DNA from: Antedon mediterranea | Taxonomy: Eukaryota; Echinodermata; Crinoidea; Comatulida; Antedonidae | Length of the DNA stretch: 64,000 nt | Direction of reading: 5' to 3' | Assembly (NCBI RefSeq): GCF_964355755.1 | Contig: NC_092671.1 | Span: forward strand, 40,375,804 to 40,439,803 | Part shown: one piece after another, positions 46,326 through 59,300 of the stretch | How the letters are laid out: every line of letters starts with the position of its first letter | Position numbering within the stretch: position 1 is the stretch's first letter | Notes under the pieces: generated by a model | What the model saw: the letters and a program-made list of their open reading frames with translations, nothing else | Told to the model about the DNA's origin: nothing | Database searches by the model: none | Program-made: the position numbers and the translations under genes

Positions 46326-48289
46326 CTGAGACAGACATACAGACCCCTTCCTTAATACTGGTTGTAATCAATTTCAATAGCGTTCAAAGCAACGCTGAAA
46401 CATTAATTTTACATTTTGAATCGTCACACTACCTTGTATACGTAATATATGTCATAATCGTAATTCCACCTTTTCTTCAGTTCACTTGACGAAACCGACG
46501 TTAATCACACTAGGTGTTAATTTACGAAACTTAATGATGCACAGCTTGCTAGGGTTGAATGTGTTGAGTTGAACTTTCTTTTACAACACTAATAACGACT
46601 ATTCTACTAACCTACTCCACCCTATCATGCATAATGCTAATAATAAAAAATATATCAAAGTTTAGCGGAACGAAATTAAACAATGTCAAAATGATAAATT
46701 ACCATACAAAACGAATTGGAAATATAAATGCATTATTGTGAACGCCAATCACAGAACAGAGCATAACATATCGCAGAATAACCAATCGGTCATTTATAAA
46801 TAGCTGTATTGTTACGTATAGAAAATAATTAATACTGTTTCTAATGAAACTGACTGCATAAGCAAATAAAGACAATGAGAATTCTTATTTTTTCCACTCT
46901 AGACGAACTTATTCGCGGGAATCGAATACGTTGACCGCTGCACATCCGTAAAATATTATTTTCATTTACCTTTGTGGCATGAAAAATGCAAGAAATCAGA
47001 ACTCAAGAATATATCAATTCATGCGAATATTATTAGATTAATGAAAAACGGGGTTTATAATCAATTCATATGAAAGGGCTTCTCGTGGGTGCAACCTAAC
47101 CCTAATTACTGCGCAAAAAATGAGTATTGGTGTAATAAATATAAGCCACCAAATCAGCGTTACGGCGTTGGCGCATCATCAGTGTTGTCACTTCGTTGAA
47201 AGCTGTATCATCAGCATTTGTAAATCAGCAGGTAAGATTGCCTCGGCATCAACATATATTGTAGGTGATTTATAGTTCCAGTGAAATTAAACTGGAACGA
47301 TGTATTAAACCAGTAAAAAACCTATATAATTACAGCACGCATCATGTGAAGATTAAAATACTGAAATTGCATGCGGAAAGATAGATACAAAGATTGGTGC
47401 TTGAAATACGGATAGCAGCGATATATTTACGAGATATAAACTATAAAACAATTTTAACAAATGGAATTTTAGGTTATAAAAGTTAAACAAATAAAAGTAA
47501 TTTAAAATATGCTGCTGACGATGAATAAGAAAAGATAAACTTGATAGCACAAGTTGGCTGTTTATGGAACGTAATCAATCTATGTGTAAACGCCCGAGAG
47601 AGTGTTGGTCATCCGGCCATCAGTAGGCCTAACATTAAAACACATTCATATAAATGCAAATTCTCTAAACAACGAACACTTAGTGACGGTGCAATAACAT
47701 TAGTTCCCAAACATATCCATTGTAATTTACTATAGTTTTATGACTGTAATTTTTCAATATTTTAACTCACGCTTTCTGCTTTTTATTGTGCAGTTTTCTA
47801 TCCATTTTATGTGTATTTTTCTTTTTGCCTTGTGTACATGTGTTGACAATGATTTTTACCAAATAAATGAATGGTGGAAGGTATAGCCCAATAAATGGAA
47901 TCTTATCAACAAAACCAGATGATTTGGTATCCGAATGAGAGATTACACGGACGTGTGTAACTAATTCAATACTTTTGAAATGCAAGTAATGGTAATGCTT
48001 CCCGACAAAACATTGTGGCTATCGACTGATCGTAAATAACTATCAATATTATTATAAATGAGAGAGACATTATAAGGCCTATTAACACAGCACATGGATT
48101 AGAATAATGACTATATGCTTTGCCAAAGTACTTTTAACTAAATGGAGGCAGATAGGCCTATGTTTTCATTCATAAATGTTTAATTTGTACTGTGTAGTCT
48201 GAGTTAGAACTAAAATAGAAAGATTATTTACAATAATATTGTAAAACATAACGAAGTAACGAAAACAGAATTAATTGAACAATACTTAC

Positions 48290-48500
48290 CTGAACTAGAC
48301 TACTGCTACCGATTCCAACTAATCCAACCGATGTGAACGAAGTGATTTCCAGATGAATTCGCGATACGCCTGGCTGGATAGTCCTTAACGACAAACTAAT
48401 TATTGTACGCAGTAGTGTTGGACGCCGTAGTCGTCGTATTTTCATCAACTTTACAGTTTGTATTTTACAACGTGTATGACAGCGGGTAGCATTGTTTTGC
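48290..48500 (-). other. 5' non-coding exon of the TARP-like gene, with an upstream ORF
   Basis: The minus strand ends in CTAGTTCAG then GTAAGTATT, a very good donor, at 48290. A 53-codon open frame (MMKIRRLRRPTLL...) runs to the donor but would enter the next exon (acceptor at 45376) out of frame with the conserved ATG at 45371, so it is better read as leader sequence. The upper limit is approximate. Confidence 0.5.
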
Positions 48501-48756
48501 CAACTTGGCCGCCCATACGTCTAACCTGAGCAATAAAGCAAACCGAACGTACACACGACCGTAGAGACTCGTTGGAAACATTAAAAACCAATGAGCGTTA
48601 AATGAAAGACTTTGGTTGCTACGAATTCATTTTATACAAACTCGATGAAAAAAATGGCATCTCCGTGATTTATCTTTGCAATTTAGTCCATATTACAAAC
48701 TTTAAACAGCAAAATGATACTGATGTGTGTGCTTGGACTAAAATCAATATATTAAA

Positions 48757-49510
48757 GTTAAGGCCAATTTACACAAACGAGCGGTAAAAACAGTAAGCGG
48801 AAAACCGCGTGCCTTGTTCCACGTAGAATCTGTATCTATCTTGAGCGAAACCACCCGTCCGCCGCTCTACGCGTTGTGTGTACTGTAAATATCGTCATAA
48901 GGAATCACATAGATTCTGTATTTTTTACTCGGGGAGTCTAGGACTCGCTCATCATCTTCTCCTCTTCCTCTTCTTCCATCTGGACACTATTGAGCCAACT
49001 TTCAAGTCCTAACTAGTTATTTACGCGTCGTCTCTGACGGTTCTGAAACATGGCATGCATATACTAGGGTTATAGGTGAACAAAGCTATAGAAAGAAACT
49101 ATAGAAATGTCAAACCGGATGCAGCCATATGACGTCTCGAAGATGATACCTTGGTGCCAAACGATTTCGTCGAAATATAGCCATGTTTGGTGTCATTTCA
49201 AAGGTCTTGACTTGGAGAATAAGAATAGTAATATATATAATATATACAGCAAAGCCTATTTATGATATTATGACGTCACTTCTGCTCCCAGAAATAGCAA
49301 AATAGCAATTTCATAATTTACCGCAATTACGCCATTTCCGGTTATGTGACGTAACTTTTCGGAATATAGCCGTATTTGGTAGCGAGGTTATTGATGTGTA
49401 TGTGACGTTACATACCGTCTCATGACGTCATTATAGCTTCTTTTTCTGTACCTCGAGTATCGCACATCCGTGCTTGTATATTACCGTTACCACTCGTCTA
49501 TGTAAAGACT
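48757..49510. mobile_element. MITE family 3 copy interrupted by about 560 bp
   Basis: Left part starts AAGGCCAATTTACACAAACG and runs through CGGAAAACCGCG to ACATAGATTCTGTA (48930). The matching right end, ACCGTTACCACTCGTCTATG, appears only at about 49485-49507. The filler holds repeated GTGACGT-type words and AATATAGCC blocks and encodes nothing recognised. Confidence 0.6.
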
Positions 49511-49994
49511 ATTCGATTGTGTACCGTACGGTACCATCCCATCACTCAAAAAACAAAAACAAAAAAATGTAATTAGATTTCTTAAACGATCAACCGAATT
49601 GGACTTCAAACTGAAATCAACCAATTTTAATTCATGTAAATTAGTCTCAACATCGAATCAAATAATAACTGAATTAATTAACCAGGGGACATCCTGCGTG
49701 GGGCCGGGTGGTCGACCAATATGATCGACCCAGTGGTTCATGCGCCTCATGAGGCGCACACTAATTAGTAGTACACGTGTCCACCACCACACCCCACAAC
49801 AAAAAAGTTTAGGCAACATAGACGTTGGTGGCGTATGACTGATAGGGAGAAATTATGATAAATAAATTAGTATTCAGAGCGTCATTTCGACGATCGAGCA
49901 TTCTCTACTTCTACGGAGCGCCATTTATGCCTTTATTTACTTCCGAATTAGAAATAGTACTACGGTAACTGCTCCAGTGAGGACCTAATTTAGC

Positions 49995-51075
49995 ACCGGG
50001 GGAGCACAGTGATATAAAATAGAAATAAGTCACTAATTTCTTTTCGTATATTAATAACACTGTGCTCAAGTGGACCCAATATGGAGCCAGGGGAGCACAG
50101 TGATATAAAATAGAAAAAAGTCACTGAATTTTAATATCTTTTCGTATGTTAATACACTGTGCTCAAGTGGACCCAATATGGAGCCAGGGGAGCACAGTGA
50201 TATAAAATAGAAAAAAGTCACTGAATTTTAATATCTTTTCGTCTGTTAATACACTGTGCTCAAGTGGACCCAATATGGAGCCAGGGGAGCACAGTGATAT
50301 AAAATAGAAAAAAGTCACTGAATTTTAATATCTTTTCGTATGTTAATACACTGTGCTCAAGTGGACCCAATATGGAGCCAGGGGAGCACAGTGATATAAA
50401 ATAGAAATAAGTCATTGAATTTTAATATCTTTTCGTATGTTAATACACTGTGCTCAAGTGGACCCAATATGGAGCCAGGGGAGCACAGTGATATAAAATA
50501 GAAAAAAGTCACTGAATTTTAATATCTTTTCGTTTGTTAATACACTGTGCTCAAGTGGACCCAATTTGGAGCCAGGGGAGCACAGTGATATAAAATAGAA
50601 AAAAGTCACTGAATTTTAATATCTTTTCGTATGTTAATACACTGTGCTCAAGTGGACCCAATATGGAGCCAGGAGCACAGTGATATAAAATAGAAATAAG
50701 TCACTGAATTTTAATATCTTTTCGTATTTTAATACACTGTGGTCAAGTGGACCTATTTTAGAGCCAGGAGAGCCCAGAGTGATATAAAACAGAAATAAGT
50801 CACTGAATGTTAATATATTTTCGTATGTTAATACACTGTGGTCAAGAAGTGGACCTATTTAAGAGCCAGGAGAGCACAGAGTGATATAAAATAGAAATAA
50901 GTCACTGAATTTTAATATCTTTTCGTATGTTAATACACTGTGCTCACGTGGATCCAATTTGGCGCGCGCCAGTGAACACAGTGATATAAAATAGAAAAAA
51001 GTCAGTAAATTATAATAATTATCTTTTCGTATTTTAATACACTGTGCTCAAGTGGACCCAATTTGGCACCAATGG
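49995..51075. repeat. 97-bp tandem satellite, 11 copies
   Basis: Period 97 bp between successive TGATATAAAATAGAAAAAAG blocks (50101, 50198, 50295, 50392, 50489, 50586 and so on). Each unit also has TTTTCGTATGTTAATACACT and GCTCAAGTGGACCCAATATG. Units diverge towards the right end. A minus-oriented set of three lies at 53165-53410. Confidence 0.95.
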
Positions 51076-51559
51076 GAGCACAGGGAAATAGCCACATACA
51101 AAAACATCGAGAAAAAATACTGGAATTTAAAACTATTTCAAACTCGGTATATTATGTTCAATATCGGTTACTTCATCCGTAAACCAAACTCTCCATTAAC
51201 CCATACAAAAACGATCGGAGACAAACTATCTGTTTTAAAACATGTTTATTCTGGGATTCTGGCCAAACACACAAACTATCATAAACGTTTATTCATAACA
51301 TATTACAATACAATATCTTTGATTAACAAAATCAAAATTTAACAGTGTGGTGTGTTGACCGCGAATGACTAACAATAGCATTTTTCCCGACTACACCTGC
51401 ACGTGACCATTGCATACCAAACCGTTTGGTACACCTGCGATGAAAATAATAAATTTCAATTTAAAATTGAGGGCGGCAAACATAACATTTACGAGATTGA
51501 ATACAGGTTGAAAAAAATTTAAAAAAAAAAGATGTTAAATGTGCTCCTCTTTGTCTCAG

Positions 51560-51790
51560 CACTAAGGCCCTGCCACATCCTTTTGGGGACGTTTCCACCA
51601 CATCACCAGATGCATTGATGTTGTCGCCTCATGATGTGTGGTGGAAAGGGGGACGTATGATCTGTGAACCCCAAACACAGTGGCTCGCATAGCCTTAACT
51701 CTATTCCACCGACCAGCGTGGGAATCGAACCCACAACATACGTGTTGTGAAAACACGACGCTCAGACGACTGAGCTAACTGGCGATTTTG
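51560..51790 (-). mobile_element. tRNA-derived SINE (Lys/Glu-tRNA-like head)
   Basis: On the minus strand the head reads TTAGCTCAGTCGTCTGAGCG, then a 5-bp anticodon-like stem (CGTGT/ACACG), then GTGGGTTCGATTCCCAC. The body continues through TAAGGCTATGCGAGCCACTG to about 51560. The D and T arms fold well; the acceptor stem is imperfect. It is inserted within the large element. Confidence 0.65.
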
Positions 51791-51882
51791 GTTTTAACAA
51801 GGTTCATAGGATATTTATGACGTAATGGTGAATTACGTAATACACGTATAAATAGACTATTATCAGCTGTTCAGTCATGTAC

Positions 51883-51975
51883 TACTCTGTGGCCGAACGG
51901 GTAATGCTCAGGTTAGAATGCTCTCAGCTCTAGTAGATTGGGTTCGAACCTCTACGGATATTTTTTTTTTTTTTG
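51883..51975 (+). repeat. tRNA-like sequence followed by a T-run
   Basis: A-box-like GTGGCCGAACGGGTAATGC and B box GGGTTCGAACCTC, then at once a 14-T run that would act as a Pol III terminator. The acceptor stem does not pair well, so it is a tRNA pseudogene or a minimal SINE rather than a functional tRNA. Confidence 0.5.
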
Positions 51976-52119
51976 GGAATTGAAAATAAATATTGTTTTT
52001 CTTTGATTTTGAGAGAGAGAGATATTTTAAGGGTTGTAAATGTCAGGCCTAAACAAGTGGACCTTTTTTAAAATAAAAAACAAAGTTGCATAGCATTATT
52101 TTCCATTAAATAGTATACA

Positions 52120-52275
52120 AATAATGAATGTTTATGAGTGCAATGGTACAAATAATGGCACGAGGTGAATGATGAAAGGTTATATCAACGAGGCAAAGCC
52201 GAGTTGATATAACCTTTCATCATTCACCAAGTGCCATTATTTGTACCATTACACGAATACAAAACATTCATTATT
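52120..52275. mobile_element. Long hairpin (foldback MITE)
   Basis: Arms of about 65 bp: the left includes GGTACAAATAATGGCACGAG and GAATGATGAAAGGTTATATC, the right is the near inverse. The short centre is GAGGCAAAGCCG. Non-coding. Confidence 0.85.
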
Positions 52276-53533
52276 TGTTTTATATAACATCTAAATAACA
52301 AACAAAAATGTTTCAAAAAGTACTATTTAACGATCGTTGAATAGTGCGTACTATTGCACGCCATGTGACCCACATTCGTCCAATCAAATGACAGGAATTT
52401 ATATAGGTGTTATATAAACTGCCATAAAACCTCAAAAAGAAGCCCATGTGCTCCTTTATTTTTAGTACTCTTGGGTGGGCTTCTTTTCCACATGGAGTTC
52501 TTTTCGAGATTACTTTTGCCAACTAAAAGCATTAGCTACTAGGTTCCCGCCCGGAAAATGATTTATTTACATGATTTGAATTAACAATTTTATAATGTAA
52601 AGATTAACAACATCAAATTTAACAGTGTGGCGTGCACAAACTCATTTGTATAACAACGCACGGCATACCAAACTGTTTAAAATAGAGCTGCAATGTCCCC
52701 GGAAATGACATTTATTATTTTTTTTTAACAACATATATAAGAATCTTCAGTATACAGAGCAAAGACAATTTTGAAAATAGAGCTGCATAGGTTCCCGCCC
52801 GAAAAAATGGCACTTTTATGATTTGAAATTATAACAATAGACAATTATGACAATAGAGCTTGTCTCCGGAAAGTGCACCTATTCATTGAAATATGAAATT
52901 AAATATTAAGACTCTAGTTTTTTAAACCAGAAACAACAGCAGCTTGGTTTAACAGATATAAAGACAATTACAACAACTCAGAAATACTTAAATTACGACG
53001 AAACAGATGAAGATTGGAATTTAAAATGTCGATATGGGGATGGGCCTGGACTAAACTATTATAAGATAAACTTAATCTTGATGTAGGCCTAAATATTTTA
53101 AAGAACATTGACTCTGCTAAAGGGAACACAAAGGATATTGTTGTTTCTTAAATTTATTAAAATGTAGTGACTTTTTGTCTATATACCACTGTGCTCCCCG
53201 GCAAATTGGGTTCAATTAAGCACAGTGTATTAACATACAAAAAGATATTAAAATTCAGTTACTTTATTTGTATTTTATATCACTGAGTGTGCTCCACTGG
53301 CGCAAAATTGGGTCCACTTGAGCACAGTGTATTAACATACAAAAATATATTTAATTTAGTGATTTATTTCTATTCTACATCACTGTGCTCCACCGGTGCC
53401 AAATGTGATGCACTTGAGCAGTTACGGTAGTACTATTTCTATTTCGGAAGTAAATAAAGGCATAAATGGCGCTCCGTAGAGAAGTAGAGAATGATCCATC
53501 GATCGTCAGAATGTACCTCAAATAAATAAATAA

Positions 53534-56349
53534 CGCCGTGGTTAGGATTCCGGCACCGGAACTCAACTGCCCAGCGTTAGGGAATCCGGCACGCGATTGC
53601 GCATGCCCAGAGTGAGGTAATCGGCGCATAGTTGCCATTTCTGGCATTATTATGCTTTTTGGCATTATTTAGAGGCTCACGGCATCTGGCATAATGCCGC
53701 GGCATTATTTAGCCGTTTTTAGCATAATCTGGCATAATTTTGTGTTTTTTGAACAACCAAAAAAATAATATACCACAGAACAAAAATATTTTGTTTAATC
53801 TTGCAATTTAATACATATCACCTTACACAATATCATATCGTACAAAACAGATCTGTTCGGGTTTTCCGTACAATAGTTCTTCCATCCTTTTGTTTCGGAC
53901 TTAAATAGACTCTTCGGATAGGAAGGCTGCTCGAAAACTACCGTGTGTGCGATATAGGCAGCACAACAAATCCGAAGAGGCTAGCTATTGGCCAATTATG
54001 TTGCTCTATTTCAGAGACCATGCAGGTTATTGGATCCCCAGATATAGAGACAATTTAACGAAAACATTATGAAAGGGGTTTTGTTGTTTCAGTTCATAAT
54101 AAGTGGCTGCACCCCTACCCCAACCCTTGAAATGGCAATTTCCAGTAACTATAAGCTCTAATTTTAAAAAGAATTTCTTCTAGGAGAATTTGTTTTCCAT
54201 ATTTCAAATTATGTTCCATTTGCATCGTCGTAGCAACCCTATTTTTCCAAATGTTCTTCACCTCTCAGCCCCAGTAGTGACCATGTGGGCGAGGTAATTT
54301 TTATTTAAAATTAAGTGCCATTTCCGCCCATCGAGCAGCTCTATTTTTCCAATTTTTTTTACCTCAGCCCCAACCATGGTGGGGCTTACGTCATGGAGAC
54401 ACTTAATATATATTTTTATTTCCTATTTTAAATTATAATTGCCATTTTCAAAACTATGATGGGCTAAGATCCTGGAGGTACTAATAAATATATTTTTATT
54501 TCATATTTGAAATTAAGTGCCATTTTCGCCCATTGAGCAGCTCTATTTTTCCAAATTTTCTTACCTCAGCACCATCCATGGTGGAGCTGAGGTCCTGGAG
54601 ACACTTATATATATTTTTATTTCCTATTTTAAATTATAATTGCCATTTTCAAAACTATGATGGGCTAAGATCCTGGAGGTACTAATAAATATATTTTTAT
54701 TTCATATTTGAAATTAAGTGCCATTTTCGCCCATTGAGCAGCTCTATTTTTCCAAATTTTCTTACCTCAGCACCAGCCATGGTGGAGCTGAGGTCCTGGA
54801 GACACTTATATATATTTTTATTTCCTATTTTAGATTATAATTGCCATTTTCGAACTATGGTGGGCTAAGATCCTGGAGGTACTAATAAATATATTTTTAT
54901 TTCATATCTGAAATTAAGTGCCATTTTCCGGCCATCGAGCAGCTCTATTTTCCAAATGTTTGTACCTCAGTCCCAACCATGGTGGGGCTGAGGTCCTGGA
55001 GACACTTTTTTAATATATAATTATTTTGATTTCCTATTTTCAATTATAATTGCCATTTTCGAACTATGGTGGGATAAGATCCTGGAGACACTAATAAATA
55101 TATTTTTATTTCATATTTTAAATTAAGTGGCATTTCTGGCCATCAGCATTTTTCAAAATTTTCTTATCAACCACGGTGGGGCTGAGGTCCTGGAGACACT
55201 TAATATATATTTTTATTTCCTATTTTAAATTATAATTGCCATTTTCTAATTATGGTGGGCTAAGATCCTTTCATATTTGAAATTAAGTGCAAAGATCGAG
55301 CAGCTCTCATATTTCAGCTCAAAAATTCTAAATTTCCATGGCTGTAACAGGTTTTTTTTTGTGGGGGGTGGGGGGGGGAGAAGGGTTCGTGGATTGGTGT
55401 TTGTGTCATTTGCAATTACCATTTTCGCACCCCAGATATTTTTAGAATTATTAGTTATTACTCACAAAACTAAAAATACAATTTTTGAACGACATAGGGA
55501 TACAATTTAGGCCCTATTTTGTGTCAGTTGGGGTTTTACAAACGTTTATTAGACATACAACCGTTGGTGGCGCTGTTTAGGGCCACATTTTGGGGATCTG
55601 GCATTATTTTTCCCAATCTGGCATTATTTGAGACAGGATACGGCATAATTTAAATTTTATCGCTGGCAACGCTGAATCGGCGACTCTCTATACTCGATCC
55701 ATCTACAGACTAGACTAACAGCGATGGATTAATAGCTGCGCCACGGCGAACTAGCCTAGGCATAGATGCCTACCAGCTAAAAATGTGACCAGGGGCCTAT
55801 TTATTTCGCAATTAAAAAAGTGGTTGCTTCATGACTAGTTTTATGATTTTTCAAGTACAAAATAAAAGATTTCATATAACGCATTATATTGTAATAACAT
55901 GCGTAGGCCTATACAAGTTGATTTGTTGACAGCAGCCGCCGCGCGGATATGATGTGAAAAAAAAAAGAACCGTTTGGGAAGTCGGGGTCGCTACGCGCGC
56001 TATTCACTTTGTCTAATAAAATTACAGCATTACGATTCTTTGATAGATAGGCTGATTCTTAGCAATATCATAATAATTATTTTAACGCGTGGCGTAGTGG
56101 TATTTTAATTATTAATTCATATGGCCTAGGCTAGGCCAAGTTTCATCCATCGCTCTCTCGCTCGCGCAACGACTAACTATAGGCAATAGGCTACAGTAAA
56201 TTCCTATAATAAACACTCCGACTCTCGGTGGTGTGGTGCGCGGTAAGTGCAAAAAGCTATAATTAATTCGCTCTGGGCATGCGCAATAGCCTGTCGGATT
56301 CCCTAACGATGGGCAGTTGAGTTCCGGTGCCGGAATCCTAACCACGGCG
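53534..56349. mobile_element. Second TIR element, abutting the ACBD4/5 start codon
   Basis: The left end CGCCGTGGTTAGGATTCCGG (from 53534) is repeated in inverse orientation ending at 56349. The two ends differ at only about 4 of the first 73 positions. AATAAATAA flanks both sides (53525-53533 and 56350-56358), a likely 8-9-bp target duplication. Inside are TGGCATTATT-type repeats near both ends and a ~201-bp tandem array. No transposase frame was recognised. It appears non-autonomous. It could itself contain a nested element between about 53632 and 55670. Confidence 0.82.
54280..55275. repeat. ~201-bp tandem array inside the second element
   Basis: Repeated blocks CCATTGAGCAGCTCTATTTT, CATGGTGGAGCTGAGGTCCT and GGGCTAAGATCCTGGAGGTA recur with a period near 201 bp (for example 54530 and 54731), about five copies with edge decay. 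Confidence 0.88.
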
Positions 56350-56357
56350 AATAAATA

Positions 56358-59300
56358 ATGGATTTGACGGAAATGGAAGGGAACAAAAAACATGATTTTG
56401 ACAGGACTAAATGTATATTTAAAGCTGCTGTTGCAGCTGTGAAAAACATGCCTCAGCAAGGTGTGTACTATATATTTATTGTTATGCTTTGGAATACAAA
56501 TCCCACACACCTAGGCCTAGCAGCCCATTACAATAGGCCTACAAGGCTTACTACGGAATGTTTCGGCCCAAAGACGCTTTAGCCCGAGACGTTTCGGCCC
56601 GTATTAAGTATGTAATTATTGAAAATTTAATAATGGAAAAGGGTTTCAATTAATAGTATTTTATCTTGTTTTTTAAATCTGAGTTTCTTAATATCAACAT
56701 AGTTTGCCTAACTAGCATTTTAGGCCTACTACTGCTGTACAAAAGAAAGACAAAGAGTTAAATTTCATTTGTTTGAGTTTTAACTACTAATCTACTTACT
56801 AACTACTATCTAATGTACTTTATTCTTTTTCAAAGGTCCTTTCAAACCCTCTGTTGGTATGATGAAAACATTTTATGGTTTATATAAGCAAGCCACTGTG
56901 GGGCCATGTAATGTGAATAAACCTTCCTATTTTGATCCAGTTGGGAGAGCTAAGTGGTAAGTTTAAGTGCTAGAAAAAAATGTTAAATATATTAAATACA
57001 TCTAGGCCTATTTCTTTCTTTCTTTCATTTATTTGGCATCTCAATACATAACATTAAAAATACATCAATAATATATATAATCACCTTAAATATTAAAATA
57101 CATCAAAAAAGCAAATAAAAATGGCGGGATTAATGAAGTCTGACAATGCACGGGAAAACACATAAAGTCGTTTAAAGTAAAACAACTTAATTCCAATGTG
57201 GTCCCTAAAAAGATAGTAATTATAATTTTAACAAAACAAACATTATAAGACGGGGTTCATAAATATATAAGCATATAAGCAAAACATCTGATATAATGGC
57301 ACAATAATAATTTATCTATGTTTAATTTTGTAATATTGTTTCAATTCAGTTTTAAATTTAGATGTGTTGGAAATTTGTTTCACAAACACGTTGACAGTCA
57401 GAAACGAGCCCAACACAACAGCTTCTCAACTTACTTGATAATAATTATTAATAATATTAAATTGTGTTGACAGGGAAGCATGGTCATCTTTGGCAGACTT
57501 ACCTAAGGAGGGAGCAATGTTGCAATATATTGAAGCATTTTCTAAGGTAAATTTTAATAATTATGTGAATCTTATGTGAACAATACCTTCTTCCAATCAA
57601 ATATCTCTATGTTCCATTTTTCGTTCAACAGTTACTGTATATATTATGATGTGAAATGCTTATTAATGATAACTTCATTGGATAAAGTAAAAACATAGCA
57701 AAACCACAATATATGTCAGATTTCTCTTTTCAGGCTTTACTTTCAAATTCAAATGCAGCCAACATTTACCAATTTTCACAGGTATTATTAATTATGTATT
57801 TTGATATAAAGTTTGTGATACACTGGCAGGTATATTAGTTTTATTAGTTACAAAGGTTGTTTAATACAGATCTGTTTCAAACTGTAGTAAGCCTTATTAT
57901 TATTATCATATTTAACCAAAAAAGTGCAAATTCCAACATTAAATTTAAAGAAGTATAATGTATTTTGTTTTAATGATAATAACTAATGAGTTATTTCTGT
58001 AATTTAATATAGACCTAATATTTATATTACAGACACTAAATGATTCGCCCAAAACAAGAGAATCGGAACAATTTATAAAAGCAATCACACCATTTCTTGA
58101 AGCATTATCCCCAAAGATAAATGGTGATAACAGCATAGAAGGTGATAATATACTCAATGGTGGTGTTGAACATGACAGGATAAGTGATGAAAAAAGTGAT
58201 AGCGAAAGTGATGAAATAAGTAATCGTTTAAATAAAATTGAAGAAATAGGAGATGAGAGTGGCGGTGCTGGTGACAATAGACCTGTCCAACATAAAACTG
58301 TTAAATTTGGTAAGTTTGATAGCCAGAAAAACTAATCAAAATATATTTACAATTTGTAAGATTTATTTATTTTGTAAGGAAGCCCTCACAAGCTTAATTT
58401 TCACCACCTTAATCTGTTAATTTATTACTATAGAGTATGATTGAAATAAGGGAAAAAACATACATGTAACAAAAAGCCTTTAAAATCTTTGTTTTTGTTG
58501 CAGATGAAGATAATCTGTCAAGTAGTAGTGAAAATGAAGACTTCTGTGACACACTTGATGAAATTGAGGTAAGTTAAACTGTGATGTGCCCAAATATGGT
58601 AGGGATATGCCCAAACATGGTAGTGATATGCCCAAACATGGTAGTGATATGACACCATGTCCATATAGGAGCACATCACATTTTTTGTCACATGTTTGAT
58701 AGTGTAGAGAGAGCTTAAGACTGGATCACATGCTTTCACTACAAATGCATGTCTAAGTAAGGCAGGGTGTTTATTGTGTATACAGTACTTCTATTATTTT
58801 TAAGATAACAGAAGAAGAAGAAGGTAATAGTGTATATCAAACATCAACTGTTGATTATAATACAGGTAAGAACAAAAGTTATCAGAAACCAATAAATGAT
58901 GTCTAAAGGGCTGGACTTCCATAAAATTAAACATAATTATTATAATAATGACCATTGCTATACAAGCGTATGATTATGTACTATGATTACTACTACATTG
59001 TATTACTATGCTATACAAATTAAATGGGTGACTTACATTGAATTCATATTACTGGGTAAGCATTGTGAGAATAACCAGAGTTGATCAATTACAAGCTATA
59101 GTAGTAGTGTAATATGATAGGTGACTAGAATCCCTGAGGAGGCTTAGCCAAGCAGCTCCTTACCAGCTCACACCATGCCTGCAAGTGATCCACTCATGAT
59201 ATGTAAATTAGGTCATTGTTGCTAACAATAGGCTTTGACACCTGTACTACTAGAACCTCATTGGCTCATTGAAATATGAATATTCGTTACTATGGGCTTT

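Larger units (their letters stand above)
49870..53520. mobile_element. Large element with ~100-bp terminal inverted repeats and subterminal satellite arrays
   Basis: The left end (about 49885-49985, with CTACGGAGCGCCATTTATGC and ACGGTAACTGCTC) is matched in inverse orientation at about 53412-53512 (GCATAAATGGCGCTCCGTAG). Just inside, a 97-bp repeat array on the left (49995-51075) is answered by about three inverted copies on the right (53165-53410). The interior holds a SINE, a tRNA-like sequence and a hairpin element but no transposase-like frame that I recognise. It looks non-autonomous. Possible TSD AAATAAAT on both sides, ambiguous because the flanks are AT-rich. Confidence 0.75.

Noticed and set aside
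51052-51342. 96-residue open frame within the large TIR element, possible transposase remnant
   Set aside because: It starts inside the last satellite unit and shows no recognisable catalytic motif.
51715-51785. Functional tRNA gene on the minus strand
   Set aside because: D and T arms fold well but the acceptor stem is imperfect and a SINE body follows directly.
51883-51960. Functional tRNA gene
   Set aside because: A and B boxes and a T-run are present but the acceptor stem does not pair; treated as tRNA-like repeat.
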